Shown: piece after piece, positions 50,386 to 59,831 of the stretch
Layout: every line of letters begins with the position of its first letter
How positions within the stretch are numbered: position 1 is the stretch's first letter
Made by a program: the position numbers and the translations under genes
Assembly (NCBI GenBank): GCA_045807725.1
Contig: JBJMGV010000126.1
Span: 186,001-250,000, forward strand
Length of the DNA: 64,000 nucleotides
Direction: 5' to 3'
From: DATENM01 sp045807725
Lineage (GTDB): Bacteria; Acidobacteriota; Blastocatellia; UBA7656
The notes under the pieces: generated by a model
What the model was told of the DNA's origin: nothing
Database searches by the model: none
What the model saw: only the letters and a program-made list of their open reading frames with translations

Positions 50386-51670
50386 CACGCAAGCGGCAAC
50401 GCGCCCGCGCCTCGATGTCGAACGATTGGAACTGCCGAACGGCCTCGTCGTCCTGTTGTCAGAAAATCACGCCACGCCTTCGGTCGCATTCAAAGCGGTC
50501 GTCGCCGCCGGCTCGCGTTATGAAACGGACGAGCAAGCCGGACTCGCCTCGCTGGTCGGCGAGATGATCGACGAAGGCACGACGACGCGCAACGCTCAGC
50601 AGATTGCCGAGACGGTCGAAGCCGCCGGCGGCAAGCTCGGAACCTATGGCGACTATCAAGAGAGCGGCGTCGCGGCGATGTTTCTGTCGAAAGACCTCGC
50701 GCTCGGATTAGAGATTGCCGCCGACCTGTTGATGAACGCGACCTTTCCCGAAGAGAAAGTGCAGCAGCAACGTGACCGCCGATTGGCTCAGCTCAAGAGC
50801 CGGCTGGATGTGCCGCGCACGCTGGCTTCGGATATTTTCAACGACATCGTCTTTCGCGGCACGCCGCAGCATCGCCCGGCAGTCGGACTCGATGCGACCG
50901 TGCGCAATCTGACGCGCGACGATATGGTGTCGTTCTACCGTCGCTTCTACGCGCCGAACAATACGACGCTGGTCATCGTCGGCGACATCGATAAAGCGAC
51001 GGCGCGGGCGCAGGTCGAAGCGGCCTTCGGCGCGTGGCCGCGTGCGACCGACCTGTTGATTCCTGACGTGCCGAAGGCCGCGCTCCAACGCGAAGCTATC
51101 GAACGATATGTCGCCGCGCCGAAAGAACAGGTCAACATTCTCATCGGTCACGTCGGCGTCGAGCGGTGTAATCCAGATTACTACGCGCTGCTGGTGCTGG
51201 ACACGATACTTGGATCGAGTCCGGGCTTCACCTCGCGCATCCCGCGCATCCTGCGCGACGAGATGGGCCTCGCCTACACGACCTACAGCAACATCACGGC
51301 GAGCGCGGGCGTTGATCCTGGCCGCTTCATCGCTTACATCGGCACGTCGCCCGACAACCTGACGTTGGCGCTCGACGGCCTGCGCAAAGAGATCGCCCGC
51401 ATCGTCAACGAGCCGGTGTTGCGCGACGAAGTCGAGATGGCGGCGGACTACCTGACCGGCAGCTTCGTCTTTCATTTTCAGAAGAATCTGCAAATCGCCG
51501 ACTTTCTTGCCGACGCCGAAACCTACGCGCTGGCCTTCGATTACCTCGAACGTTACCCGCAGTGGATTCGCGCCGTCACCGTCGAAGACGTGTCGCGCGT
51601 GGCGCGTGCTTACATTGCCCCTGACCGCCTGACGACCGTTGTGGTCGGGCCTCTGGCTGAAAGCCATTGA
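50372..51670 (+). CDS. M16 peptidase-like partner lacking the zinc site
   Basis: 432 residues starting with GTG 50372 behind AAGGAGCAAGCC, inside the end of the first M16 gene. The fold blocks are kept (LPNGLVVLLSENHATPSVAF, YAPNNTTLVIVGDID, SGSPGFTSRIP-type, FVFHFQKNLQIADFLADAE), but at the position of HxxEH it reads LASLVGEM, so it cannot bind zinc. Such partners supply the flexible Gly-rich loop and half of the peptide chamber for the catalytic subunit. Together they probably degrade or process small peptides. The M28 gene follows after 71 bp. Confidence 0.92.
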   Translation: MQQPSTQAATRPRLDVERLELPNGLVVLLSENHATPSVAFKAVVAAGSRYETDEQAGLASLVGEMIDEGTTTRNAQQIAETVEAAGGKLGTYGDYQESGVAAMFLSKDLALGLEIAADLLMNATFPEEKVQQQRDRRLAQLKSRLDVPRTLASDIFNDIVFRGTPQHRPAVGLDATVRNLTRDDMVSFYRRFYAPNNTTLVIVGDIDKATARAQVEAAFGAWPRATDLLIPDVPKAALQREAIERYVAAPKEQVNILIGHVGVERCNPDYYALLVLDTILGSSPGFTSRIPRILRDEMGLAYTTYSNITASAGVDPGRFIAYIGTSPDNLTLALDGLRKEIARIVNEPVLRDEVEMAADYLTGSFVFHFQKNLQIADFLADAETYALAFDYLERYPQWIRAVTVEDVSRVARAYIAPDRLTTVVVGPLAESH

Positions 51671-51741
51671 GCCGCCGATGCAAGATCAGGCGCAGTGCCC
51701 CGCGCCCTCAATCTTCACATTCTTTCGTAGAAGGAATCTTC

Positions 51742-53355
51742 ATGAAACCGAACGAGTCGTTGAAGCGCGCCCTCACTGCAACCCTGCTCGCCGCCGTGCT
51801 GGCGCTGTCGGTCTTAGCGGCGACCCTGCCGCTGCCCTCGCGTGAAGAGACGAACAGCATCACGGCCAGTGACCTGAAAAAGCACCTGAGCTTTCTCGCC
51901 TCGGACGAACTCGGCGGGCGCTTTACCTTGAGTCAGGGCAACCGCATCGCGGCGCGTTACCTGGCCTCGCAGTTGGAATCCTACGGCTATCGCGGCGGCG
52001 CGCACGATGGCTCGTTCTTCCAGAAAGTACCGCTGGGCTATCGCAGCATCGACGCGCCGGCCAGCCACGTCTCGTTCACGGCGTCGGGGCAGACGACCGA
52101 GTTCAAGTATGGCGACGGCTTTCTCAGCAACCCGCCGGCTGACGTTGATTTCACCGGCGAGATGGTCTTCGTCGGCTACGGCATCTCGTCGCCGAAGAAC
52201 AAACACGACGATTACGCCGGCCTCGACGTTAAAGGTAAAGTCGTCGTGATGATCGCCGAAACAATGCCGGGGACGTTGAAGGGCACGGTGGTCGGCGATG
52301 ATGAGAAGGGCGAGCGCGCGGCAGCGGCGCACGGCGCGGTTGGCGCAATCGCCCTCCTGCCCGCGCAGATGATGGGACAGTGGGAAGGGATTAAATATTA
52401 CATGGGACACGGCGACCAACCCGGCCTGCCGCCGCATCCGGGAAGCGATGGCAAACCGTTTCCGGCCATCATCGCAGGGCCGCCGCTCATTAGCGCCATC
52501 GCTAAAGCGATGGGCAAAGAGACGGCTTACCTGCAACCCGAGGGCAAGCCCGCGCCGCCTCTAGCGGTGGCTGCTAAAGTCGCCGTACATACAAAAGCCA
52601 GCATCAAAGACGCGCCGCCGGCTCAAAACGTCGTCGGCATCCTTGAAGGCGCGGACCCGAAGTTGAAAGACGAGTACGTCGTCTTCAGCGCGCATTACGA
52701 TCATTTGAAGACGGCGGAGAATGGCGAGGTCTACAACGGCGCGGACGACGATGGGTCAGGCACGGTTTCGGTGCTTGAGATCGCGCAGGCGTTCACCGTC
52801 GGGCCGCGCCCGCGACGCAGCATCCTCATCATCTTTCACACCGGCGAAGAGATGGGCCTGTTCGGCTCCGAGTATAATGCGGATTACGATCCGGTCGTGC
52901 CGATTCAGAAGCTGGTGGCCGATTTCAACATCGATATGATTGGCCGCACCAAGCCTGAAGGCGATACCGACGCACGCGACAAGGAGCTATCGGACAAAGA
53001 CACGCTCTACGTCATCGGCTCGGACAGATTGTCGAGCGAGTTGCACAAGCTGAGCGAAGCGACGGACAACGAGACGGCGCGGCTGAAATTCGATTACCGC
53101 TACAACGACGAAAAGAACCCTGAGCGACTCTATTATCGCTCGGATCATTACAACTATGCCAAGCACGGCATCCCGGTGATCTTCTACTTCACGGGCCTGC
53201 ACCGCGATTACCACCGTCCTACGGACGATGTCGATAAGATCGACTTCGAGAAGATGGAACGCATCGCTCGAATGATCTTCGCTACGGGCTGGCGCGTGGC
53301 GAATCTCGACCATCGTGTCGTAGTCGATAAAGCCGTAGACGCGGCGGCGAAGTAG
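51742..53355 (+). CDS. Secreted M28 family zinc aminopeptidase with PA domain
   Basis: 537 residues from ATG 51742 behind AGAAGGAATCTTC. A signal peptide covers about 1-30. A PA-domain-type insert (about 130-280) holds FVGYGISSPK and DDYAGLDVKGKVVVMI. The M28 core has VVFSAHYDHL (His), NGADDDGSGTVSVLE (bridging Asp), FHTGEEMGLFGSE (Glu pair), DFNIDMIGR (Asp) and YRSDHYNYAKHGIPVIFYF (final His). It should release N-terminal residues outside the cell membrane and may work with the M16 pair upstream in peptide use. Confidence 0.94.
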   Translation: MKPNESLKRALTATLLAAVLALSVLAATLPLPSREETNSITASDLKKHLSFLASDELGGRFTLSQGNRIAARYLASQLESYGYRGGAHDGSFFQKVPLGYRSIDAPASHVSFTASGQTTEFKYGDGFLSNPPADVDFTGEMVFVGYGISSPKNKHDDYAGLDVKGKVVVMIAETMPGTLKGTVVGDDEKGERAAAAHGAVGAIALLPAQMMGQWEGIKYYMGHGDQPGLPPHPGSDGKPFPAIIAGPPLISAIAKAMGKETAYLQPEGKPAPPLAVAAKVAVHTKASIKDAPPAQNVVGILEGADPKLKDEYVVFSAHYDHLKTAENGEVYNGADDDGSGTVSVLEIAQAFTVGPRPRRSILIIFHTGEEMGLFGSEYNADYDPVVPIQKLVADFNIDMIGRTKPEGDTDARDKELSDKDTLYVIGSDRLSSELHKLSEATDNETARLKFDYRYNDEKNPERLYYRSDHYNYAKHGIPVIFYFTGLHRDYHRPTDDVDKIDFEKMERIARMIFATGWRVANLDHRVVVDKAVDAAAK

Positions 53356-53444
53356 ACCGATTGGCAATCTCTTTCGCGTCATTCACTCAACGATGACCGA
53401 CACGTTTCGATCTTCTTACTCGGTGCTCAGGACTAAGCGCTTCT

Positions 53445-53744
53445 TTATCCGCCGATGATCTTCGGCACGGTGAAGTAGCCGTCTTCGGCGTCGGGCGCGT
53501 TGGCGGTGGCGGCCTGCTGACCGGGACTGGGGCGCACCACATCGTTGCGGCGGGCGTAGTCGGGATCGCCGCCGGTCGAGCAATGCGACATCGGCGGCAC
53601 GTCGGCGAGGTTCAACTCGCCCAGGTGATCCATATAGCCGATGATGGCGCTCAGTTGATTGGTAAACGAATCGGCCTCGGCCTCGCTTAGTTCGAGCCGC
53701 GCCAGCTCGGCGACCTTTTCAACGTCGGTGCGGGTGATCGGCAT
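53445..53744 (-). CDS. gatC: Asp-tRNA(Asn)/Glu-tRNA(Gln) amidotransferase subunit C
   Basis: 99 residues. DVEKVAELARLELSEAE, ITYMDHLGEL-type helix (IIGYMDHLGELNLADV) and DVVRPS plus YFTVPKII are the usual blocks of GatC, which stabilises GatA in the GatCAB complex that makes Gln- and Asn-tRNA by transamidation. GGAGAGCGT precedes the ATG. gatA and gatB are not in the window. Convergent with the M28 gene, with 89 bp of nothing notable between them. Confidence 0.94.
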   Translation of the reverse strand: MPITRTDVEKVAELARLELSEAEADSFTNQLSAIIGYMDHLGELNLADVPPMSHCSTGGDPDYARRNDVVRPSPGQQAATANAPDAEDGYFTVPKIIGG

Positions 53745-53901
53745 ACGCTCTCCAGTCTCAGTCTTTGATGAACGCGAAGATTATAGAAACGGCGCGGCGC
53801 GTTAAGCAAGGGCCGCAACCTGGCAGCGCGAGAATCGTTTTGACTTACATAAAGTCCCGTGATATTACCCTCCCCACGCAGATGACTAAGGAGGGCTTCA
53901 G

Positions 53902-54552
53902 GTGGAATATAAACCCAGCGACGTTTTTGTTGGCGTGATTGATTTCTTCGCCGTCTTGCTACCGGGCGCGTTTCTCGCGCTGATCGGGATAGAGCCGGCG
54001 CGCAAGTATCTGTTCAATGACGGAATCCTGCCGGGGCCGCAAACAGAAGCGCAGGGGTGGGTGGCCTTCATCTTCGCGGCCTACCTGCTCGGCCATTTCG
54101 CCTTCCTGATCGGGTCGCACCTGGATTCGATCTATGACAAAACCTACAGAAAGAGAAAGACCCGGCAGGGCCACAAGCTTCTCGACCGCGTTCAGGAGAT
54201 CAAGGCCGGACAGCTAGGCGATGAGCATGAAAAGATCACCAACGCTTTTCAGTGGACGCGGGCGAACGTGCAATTGCAAAGCCCTCTCGCCGCCGCTGAA
54301 ATCAATCGGCTCGAAGCGGACTCCAAGTTCTTTCGCAGCATGATTGTCGCCCTGTTCGTATTCTGCATCGCTCTTGCCGTTAAAGGCGCGTGGTTTCAGT
54401 TTGCGGTGGGGCTGGTCCTGATGGCCCTGTCGTTTTGGAGATATAGCGAACAGCGCTGGAAGTTCACAACCCTGACCTATCGTTATTTTCTCGCGCTTGA
54501 ACTGGTGCAAAAACCGAAGCCGGAGACCGGCACAAAGGCCGCCGGCGCGTAA
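53902..54552 (+). CDS. Unknown four-span membrane protein
   Basis: 216 residues starting with GTG 53902 behind AAGGAGGGCTTCAG. Two N-terminal membrane spans (about 10-30 and 52-70), a charged cytoplasmic-type segment with KTYRKRKTRQGHKLLDRVQEIK, and two further spans (about 145-185). The N-terminus, EYKPSDVFVGVIDFFAVLLPG, is distinctive. I do not recognise a named family or function. It stands alone, between divergently transcribed gatC and the NtrY-like kinase, 220 bp before the latter. Codon use and G+C look like the neighbours. Confidence 0.7.
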   Translation: MEYKPSDVFVGVIDFFAVLLPGAFLALIGIEPARKYLFNDGILPGPQTEAQGWVAFIFAAYLLGHFAFLIGSHLDSIYDKTYRKRKTRQGHKLLDRVQEIKAGQLGDEHEKITNAFQWTRANVQLQSPLAAAEINRLEADSKFFRSMIVALFVFCIALAVKGAWFQFAVGLVLMALSFWRYSEQRWKFTTLTYRYFLALELVQKPKPETGTKAAGA

Positions 54553-54774
54553 GCCGGTTCGCGCGGCAGAACTCGGAAGCAGCGACGCACGTTCAGGCCA
54601 TCAGGGCACGCCCGACGTGCAGTCCGAACGTTGCCCTGGAACGTCTCTCTCTTGTTTGCCCGATCAGTTGAGCCGCGCCGAGGTCGCTCCAACATCATCC
54701 GCTGGTTACTGATCCCACACGCCATCTGTTACACTTCGGCTAGAGCAACGCTTCGGAATGGGGGTAGCGCACGG

Positions 54775-57081
54775 TTGTCGAATCAGCCGGACAATCCGAA
54801 TAATCCGACGCCTGAGACCGCGCCGCCGGGGCGACGAAAGCTGACGATCATCTTCCTGTCGGTCATCGTCCTGTTGTTGATGCTGTCGCTGGTCGCGCAG
54901 TCGGGCTTCAATCTCAAGCCGTTCATCACGCCTGACACGGCGACCGAGACGCTGCTGCTTTACGCGCTTTCAACGCTCAACTTCCTCGCCTTTGTCACTG
55001 TCCTTTTCGTCTTGCTGCGCAACATCATCAAGCTGGTGCGCGAGCGGCGCGCACGTCGGCTGGGATCGCAGTTCAAGGCGCGGCTGGTCACTTACGCCAT
55101 CGGGCTGTCGCTGCTGCCGGTGCTGCTGCTCTTCTTCTTCGCCTTCGGCCTGCTCAACCGCAGCATCGACCGCTGGTTCGGCGAGCCGGCGCGGCAGATC
55201 GTTGACGATGCGAAGACCATCGAGGGCGAATACTTCAAGAAAGAAGAGGCCGAGCTTGCGAGCATCGCCCGCGCCATCGCCCGCAGCCTCGCGCTCTCGT
55301 CGCGCCACGACTTCAAGAGCGCGGGCTTTCAGCAATCGCTGCGCGAGGAGATGAGCGAACACAACCTGGCGCTGGCTCGCATCATTAACGGCAGCGACCG
55401 CCTGAGCATTGAAAGCGGCGACCCGTCCATCGCGCCCGACATACAGGAGACGCTCGACGCTGCCGAACAGCATTCATTCAGCGACGGCACACCCTTCACC
55501 GGCAGCGACGAAGGCGACAGCCCTTCGGTCATCTACGTCATCGCCGCCATCCGCGTCACACCGCCCGTCCAGCCGCCGCGCCTGCTCGTCATCGCGCGCG
55601 AATTTCCGCCGGAGCTGACAACGCGCGTCGCCAATATCAACGAACAGCACAAGCAGTTTCATTTTCTCAAAGACAAGATCAAACGCATCAAGACGATCTA
55701 TATCCTGCAACTCAGCGTCGTCACCCTGTTGCTGATCTTTTCGGCAAGCTGGCTGGCGCTCTACGTGGCGCGCAACATCACCGTGCCGATTCAGGCGCTC
55801 GCCGAAGCCACGGACCGCGTCGCGCACGGTGACTTCTCGCATAGAGTCGAAGTGTTGGCCGATGATGAACTGGCCGTGCTCGTGCGTTCGTTCAATCAAA
55901 TGTCTGCGCAACTGGCCGAGAACCGCGAGCGGTTGGAGCGCGCCGCCGAAGAGTTGCGGCGCACTAACCTCGCGCTTGATGATCGACGCCGCTATATCGA
56001 AACCGTGCTCGAATCCTTGTCAACCGGCGTCATCTCGACCAACGAGGCGATGAGGATTGCGACGATCAACGCGGCGGCGCTGGCCATTCTCGGCTTGAAA
56101 GAAAAACCGCCCATCGGCACACCGATCAACCGAATGATCGAAGGCCAGCAGGGCACGGAGCTTCAGGCGCTCTGCCGTCGCGCGCGGCGCTCGGACACGG
56201 CGCACGCCGAGATTGAATTTAAGCGCGCCGACGGCAGTTCCCTGCACACGGCAACGACCGCGATTATGCTGCGCAGCGCCGAAGGCCAGATCGAAGGCTG
56301 GGTGGTAGTGATCGAAGACCTGACCGATTTGATTCAAGCCGAGCGCGCCGCCGCCTGGAGCGAAGTCGCACGTCGCATGGCGCACGAGATCAAAAATCCA
56401 CTGACGCCCATTCAATTGTCGGCGCAACGCATCCTGCGCAACTACGCGCGCAACGAGCGGCTGCAAACCGAGACGCGGTTCGGCGAAGTCGTTGCAGAAG
56501 GCACGGCCACTATCGTCCGCGAGGTCGCCGCGCTGCAACGCATGGTCGAAGAGTTCTCGCGCTTTGCCCGCTTACCTGAATCGCGGCCCGCACAAGCCTC
56601 ATTGAATGATGTGGCGCGCGACGCCATTAGTCTCTATAACGACCGCCTCGATGGCATTCGCCTGACCGCGAAGCTCGACGACCACTTGCCGCCGGTGTGG
56701 ATCGATGCGGAGCAGATGAAGCGCGTATTCGTGAACTTGATTGATAACGCCATTGAGGCGTTGAGCGCGGATGGGCGAAGCAATGGCGGCAACGGCTCGG
56801 CGAAAGAAGCATTCGACAAACGCATCACCGTCGAAACGAAGCTGATGAAATCAGGTGACGCCGTGCGCTTGACCATCAGCGACACCGGGCACGGCATTCA
56901 AGCGCGTGACCGCGACAAGCTATTCCTGCCGAAGTTCTCAACCCGCAGCCGTGGCACAGGGCTGGGCCTCGCCATCGTCAGCCACATCGTCGCCGACCAC
57001 AAAGGGCGCATCTGGGTCGAAGACAATCAGCCGCGCGGCGCGCGCTTCATCATCGAGCTGCCCACGACTCGTAACGAATAA
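54775..57081 (+). CDS. NtrY-like sensor histidine kinase
   Basis: 768 residues, probably from TTG 54775 behind GGGGGTAG; an ATG at 54631 would add a stretch without protein-like character. Two early spans, a third (LVTYAIGLSLLPVLLLFFFAF), a periplasmic sensor of about 190 residues, a fourth span, then HAMP (ARNITVPIQALAEATDRVA), PAS (about 430-540), HisKA with MAHEIKNPLTPIQLSAQRI (phospho-accepting His) and HATPase_c (NLIDNAIEAL, DTGHGI, GTGLGLAIVSH). The NtrY group senses nitrogen or redox state and pairs with an NtrX regulator; no such gene follows, and panC is convergent. Hence an orphan kinase here. Confidence 0.93.
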   Translation: MSNQPDNPNNPTPETAPPGRRKLTIIFLSVIVLLLMLSLVAQSGFNLKPFITPDTATETLLLYALSTLNFLAFVTVLFVLLRNIIKLVRERRARRLGSQFKARLVTYAIGLSLLPVLLLFFFAFGLLNRSIDRWFGEPARQIVDDAKTIEGEYFKKEEAELASIARAIARSLALSSRHDFKSAGFQQSLREEMSEHNLALARIINGSDRLSIESGDPSIAPDIQETLDAAEQHSFSDGTPFTGSDEGDSPSVIYVIAAIRVTPPVQPPRLLVIAREFPPELTTRVANINEQHKQFHFLKDKIKRIKTIYILQLSVVTLLLIFSASWLALYVARNITVPIQALAEATDRVAHGDFSHRVEVLADDELAVLVRSFNQMSAQLAENRERLERAAEELRRTNLALDDRRRYIETVLESLSTGVISTNEAMRIATINAAALAILGLKEKPPIGTPINRMIEGQQGTELQALCRRARRSDTAHAEIEFKRADGSSLHTATTAIMLRSAEGQIEGWVVVIEDLTDLIQAERAAAWSEVARRMAHEIKNPLTPIQLSAQRILRNYARNERLQTETRFGEVVAEGTATIVREVAALQRMVEEFSRFARLPESRPAQASLNDVARDAISLYNDRLDGIRLTAKLDDHLPPVWIDAEQMKRVFVNLIDNAIEALSADGRSNGGNGSAKEAFDKRITVETKLMKSGDAVRLTISDTGHGIQARDRDKLFLPKFSTRSRGTGLGLAIVSHIVADHKGRIWVEDNQPRGARFIIELPTTRNE

Positions 57082-57111
57082 CGCCGGCACGGTGATCTCA
57101 TCAAGCCGGCG
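57082..57111. terminator. Convergent terminator hairpin (ntrY-like / panC)
   Basis: CGCCGGC (57082-57088) and GCCGGCG (57105-57111) form a 7-bp stem directly after the kinase stop codon. There is no long T-run on either side, so it may be only partly effective. Confidence 0.6.
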
Positions 57112-57123
57112 CTTCCCTTCCAG

Positions 57124-57981
57124 TCACAGTTCGCCGTTGAGCACGATGTTATCGATCAATCGCGTCTTGCCGAAGAAGACCGCCATCGAAATAAGCGTCG
57201 CCTCGTCACTTGAAATCGTCGCGACTGATTCGAGCCGCTTCGTGTCGGTGATGGCGAGGTAATCGAGCCGCGCCAATGGCTCGGCTTCGACCAACGCGCG
57301 GATGGCGGCAAGCAACCGCCCGGCGTCGTTTTCGCCGCCGTTGTAAAGCGTGCGGGCTCTCTCAAGCGCGCGGCGCAGCACAGTCGCCGCTTGCCGTTCC
57401 TGAGGCGACAGGTAGACGTTGCGCGACGACAGCGCCAGCCCACCTTCTTCGCGCACGATTGGCCCGACGACGACTTCAACGTCCGTCGCCAGGTCGCGCA
57501 CCATTCGCTTGATGAGGATGACCTGCTGCGCGTCCTTGCGCCCGAAGAAGGCGAAGTTCGGCTGCACGATGTTGAAGAGCTTGGCCACCACCGTCGCGAC
57601 GCCGCGAAAGTGACTGGGCCGGCTCCCGCCTTCCAGCTTTTCGCTCAAGCCTTCGACCGTAATGTACGTCACAAAGTCGTCCGGGTACATATCGTCGGCG
57701 GTCGGCGCGAAGATGAAGTCAACGCCCTTGGCGAAGGCCAGTTCGGCATCGCGCGCCAGATCGCGCGGGTAACGGGCATAGTCTTCGGCGGGGCTGAATT
57801 GCGCGGGATTGACGAAGACCGACGCCACGACGATGTCACACATCTCGCGGGCGCGAGCCATCAATGACAGGTGGCCTTCGTGCAGCGCGCCCATCGTCGG
57901 CACGAGACCGACGCGGCTGCCTTCGCCGCGCATGTCACGAGCCACAGACCTCATCCGGGGAATGCGGTTAATGATTTCCAT
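57124..57981 (-). CDS. panC: Pantothenate synthetase
   Basis: 285 residues. It joins pantoate and beta-alanine with ATP to give pantothenate, the coenzyme A precursor. PTMGALHEGHLSLM carries the HxGH nucleotide motif, VASVFVNPAQFSPAEDYARYPR the pantoate site, FFGRKDAQQVILIKRMVRDL follows, and LSSRNVYLSPQER is the KMSKS-like loop (here S-S-R-N). No ribosome site is clear before ATG 57981, since a heptamer hairpin begins only 14 bp upstream. panB lies just upstream on the same strand. Confidence 0.97.
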   Translation of the reverse strand: MEIINRIPRMRSVARDMRGEGSRVGLVPTMGALHEGHLSLMARAREMCDIVVASVFVNPAQFSPAEDYARYPRDLARDAELAFAKGVDFIFAPTADDMYPDDFVTYITVEGLSEKLEGGSRPSHFRGVATVVAKLFNIVQPNFAFFGRKDAQQVILIKRMVRDLATDVEVVVGPIVREEGGLALSSRNVYLSPQERQAATVLRRALERARTLYNGGENDAGRLLAAIRALVEAEPLARLDYLAITDTKRLESVATISSDEATLISMAVFFGKTRLIDNIVLNGEL

Positions 57982-57994
57982 AGGGGTGACAGGA

Positions 57995-58080
57995 AGTGAT
58001 GAGTGATGAGTGATGAGTGGCGCGGGCGTCCGATTCAGTCAGCCTTCTTCATACTCATCACTCATTACTCATCACTCTCA
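57995..58080. repeat. Heptamer-repeat hairpin, unit GTGATGA (second locus)
   Basis: The left arm (57995-58019) is GTGATGA units; the right arm (about 58050-58077) is TCATCAC/TTACTCA units. It separates panB from panC and contains the panB stop codon at 58078-58080. It shares the unit with 22008-22087 but not the centre. Confidence 0.87.
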
Positions 58081-58971
58081 GTTGATTGGTCCGAGCGGCG
58101 GCATCGAGTATGTCTCTTCGTCGGCGACCTCGACGACAACACCTTCGGGCAAACGGTAGCTCTCCTCATCAGCCGGGAAGCGCCGCGCCGTCACGTCATC
58201 GGCGTAGCGTTTCAGCGCATCGCCAATCACGCTACGGAGGTCGGCGTACTGGCGGACGAACTTGGCCGTGTGGCCGAAGGTCAGGCCGACCAGATCGCTG
58301 AAGACCAGTATCTGCCCGTCGCATTCCAACCCCGCACCGATGCCGATGGTCGGCACGCGCACGCGGTCGGTAATCAGCCGCGAAATCTCCGCAGGGATGC
58401 CTTCCAACACGATGGCAAAGACGCCTGCCTGCTCAAGCGCCAGCGCGTCGTCAATCAGCGCACGCGCTGCCTCGATGGTCTTGCCTTGTACGCGGTAGCC
58501 GCCCATTTGCAAGACCGACTGCGGCGTCAATCCGATATGACCCATCACCGGCACTTCGGCTTGCACGATGGCATCGACGATCTTGGCGCGACGCAACCCG
58601 CCTTCGACTTTGACCGCTTCAGCGCCGCCTTCTTTGACAAAGCGAATGGCGGCCTTGACGGCGTGCGCGGTGTCGTCCTGATACGTGCCGAATGGCATAT
58701 CGCCAACGATCAAGGCGCGACGCACGCCGCGACGCACGGCCCGCGTCGCGTGTAACATTTCTTCCAATGTGACCGGCAGCGTTGAGTCATAGCCGAGCAC
58801 AGTCTGCGCCAGGCTGTCGCCAACAAGGATGAAATCGAAGCCGGCTTCGTCCACCAGCCGCGCCGTCGGGTAATCGTAAGCCGTCAGGGCGACAATCGGC
58901 GCACCGCCTTTGCGGGCGCGGATGTGCGGCGCTGTTACCTTCTTCGGATTGCTTTCGCTGATGTGACTCAT
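58078..58971 (-). CDS. panB: 3-methyl-2-oxobutanoate hydroxymethyltransferase
   Basis: 297 residues from ATG 58971 behind AAGGAGACATCCCG. It makes ketopantoate from alpha-ketoisovalerate with methylene-tetrahydrofolate, upstream of PanC. ALTAYDYPTARLVDEAGFDF, LVGDSLAQTVLGYDSTLPV (metal Asp), VGDMPFGTYQ, VKVEGG, MGHIGLTPQSVLQMGGYRVQG and LEGIPAEISRLIT are textbook. The C-terminal 25 residues, rich in Glu, go beyond the usual end. The reading frame is open further upstream into a heptamer array, which gives a meaningless Leu/Pro/Ser-rich extension. Confidence 0.97.
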   Translation of the reverse strand: MSHISESNPKKVTAPHIRARKGGAPIVALTAYDYPTARLVDEAGFDFILVGDSLAQTVLGYDSTLPVTLEEMLHATRAVRRGVRRALIVGDMPFGTYQDDTAHAVKAAIRFVKEGGAEAVKVEGGLRRAKIVDAIVQAEVPVMGHIGLTPQSVLQMGGYRVQGKTIEAARALIDDALALEQAGVFAIVLEGIPAEISRLITDRVRVPTIGIGAGLECDGQILVFSDLVGLTFGHTAKFVRQYADLRSVIGDALKRYADDVTARRFPADEESYRLPEGVVVEVADEETYSMPPLGPIN

Positions 58972-59047
58972 CGGGATGTCTCCTTGCGAATGTGACACGC
59001 TGATGGGGGGATTATAGGGAGGCGGCGACGGGGATTGCAAACGACGA

Positions 59048-59153
59048 AGGAGGCAGGAAGCAGGAAGCAGGAAGTAGTAGGCAGGAAGCAGGAGGTAGGA
59101 AGCAGAAGGCAAGAGGCAGGAGGCAAGAGGCAGGAGGCAGGAGACAGGAGGCA
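59048..59153. repeat. Heptamer array, unit GGCAGGA (single long arm)
   Basis: About fifteen 7-bp units of the GGCAGGA/AGCAGGA/GGCAAGA type, the longest run of this kind in the window apart from 30535. It lies upstream of panB. No inverse arm is seen. Confidence 0.9.
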
Positions 59154-59154
59154 A

Positions 59155-59735
59155 TCGGTCGTGTAGGTCTAAGCTCCGTTAGGAGCGCAATGTTTATAGT
59201 CAACGATGTTGTTGATGATCCAAGCTCCGTCAGGAGCGTGATGTAGACATCGCGCCCCTACGGGGCTTCGTCACATCCTTCTGCCATATCTATAAACATT
59301 ACGCTCCTACGGAGCTTGCTTCATCTCTTGCATCGGTAACTATAAACATCGCGCTCCTGACGGAGCTTGAAGATTAAACCGCCCGCGTTACTATTGAGCG
59401 TGTACTGAAAAGCCCTGAAGGGGCGCGATTCGACAGCCCAGGGCATCGCCCTGGGTGAGCGGCGGGGCTAACCGCCAAGCCCTGAAAGGGCGCAATAACC
59501 GATCACCTATTGCACCCTTTCAGGGCTTGTGGAATATGTCGCTGTGTATACCCAGCCCGTTGGGCTGGGCTATTGAATCGCGCCCCTTCAGGGCTTCTCA
59601 GACACGCTCTATACATAACGATGCTAATGACGATACAAGCTCCGTCAGGAGCGTGATGTCAACATTGCGCCCCTACGGGGCTTCGTCACATCCTTCAGCA
59701 ATTACTATAAACAGGTCGTCCCTACGGGACTCACT
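59155..59735. repeat. Compound palindrome cluster (families A and B)
   Basis: A-type hairpins: AAGCTCCGTTAGGAGC (59171), compounds at 59222-59317 and 59637-59731 of three hairpins each, and GCTCCTGACGGAGC near 59355. Between 59405 and 59600 are B-type hairpins (GCCCTGAAGGGGCGC, CCCAGGGCATCGCCCTGGG, GCCCTTTCAGGGC-like, CAGCCCGTTGGGCTG). The 59637-59731 compound is the reverse complement of 30645-30739, except for a 16-bp linker. The 860 bp between panB and the next gene hold no gene. Confidence 0.88.
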
Positions 59736-59831
59736 GACCATAGGCTACTGATCACTGACAACCGGCCACTGGTCACTGACAACTATCAACAATCAACTGG
59801 CCACTGACCACTGGCCACTGCCTCCTGCCTG
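59735..59831. repeat. Heptamer array, unit CCACTGA/CCACTGG
   Basis: Runs of CACTGAC, AACCGGC, CACTGGT and CACTGAC up to the stop codon of the CXXCH surface protein (59832). It is of the same AGTGGCC kind as at 30535, 43259 and 46594. Confidence 0.8.
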
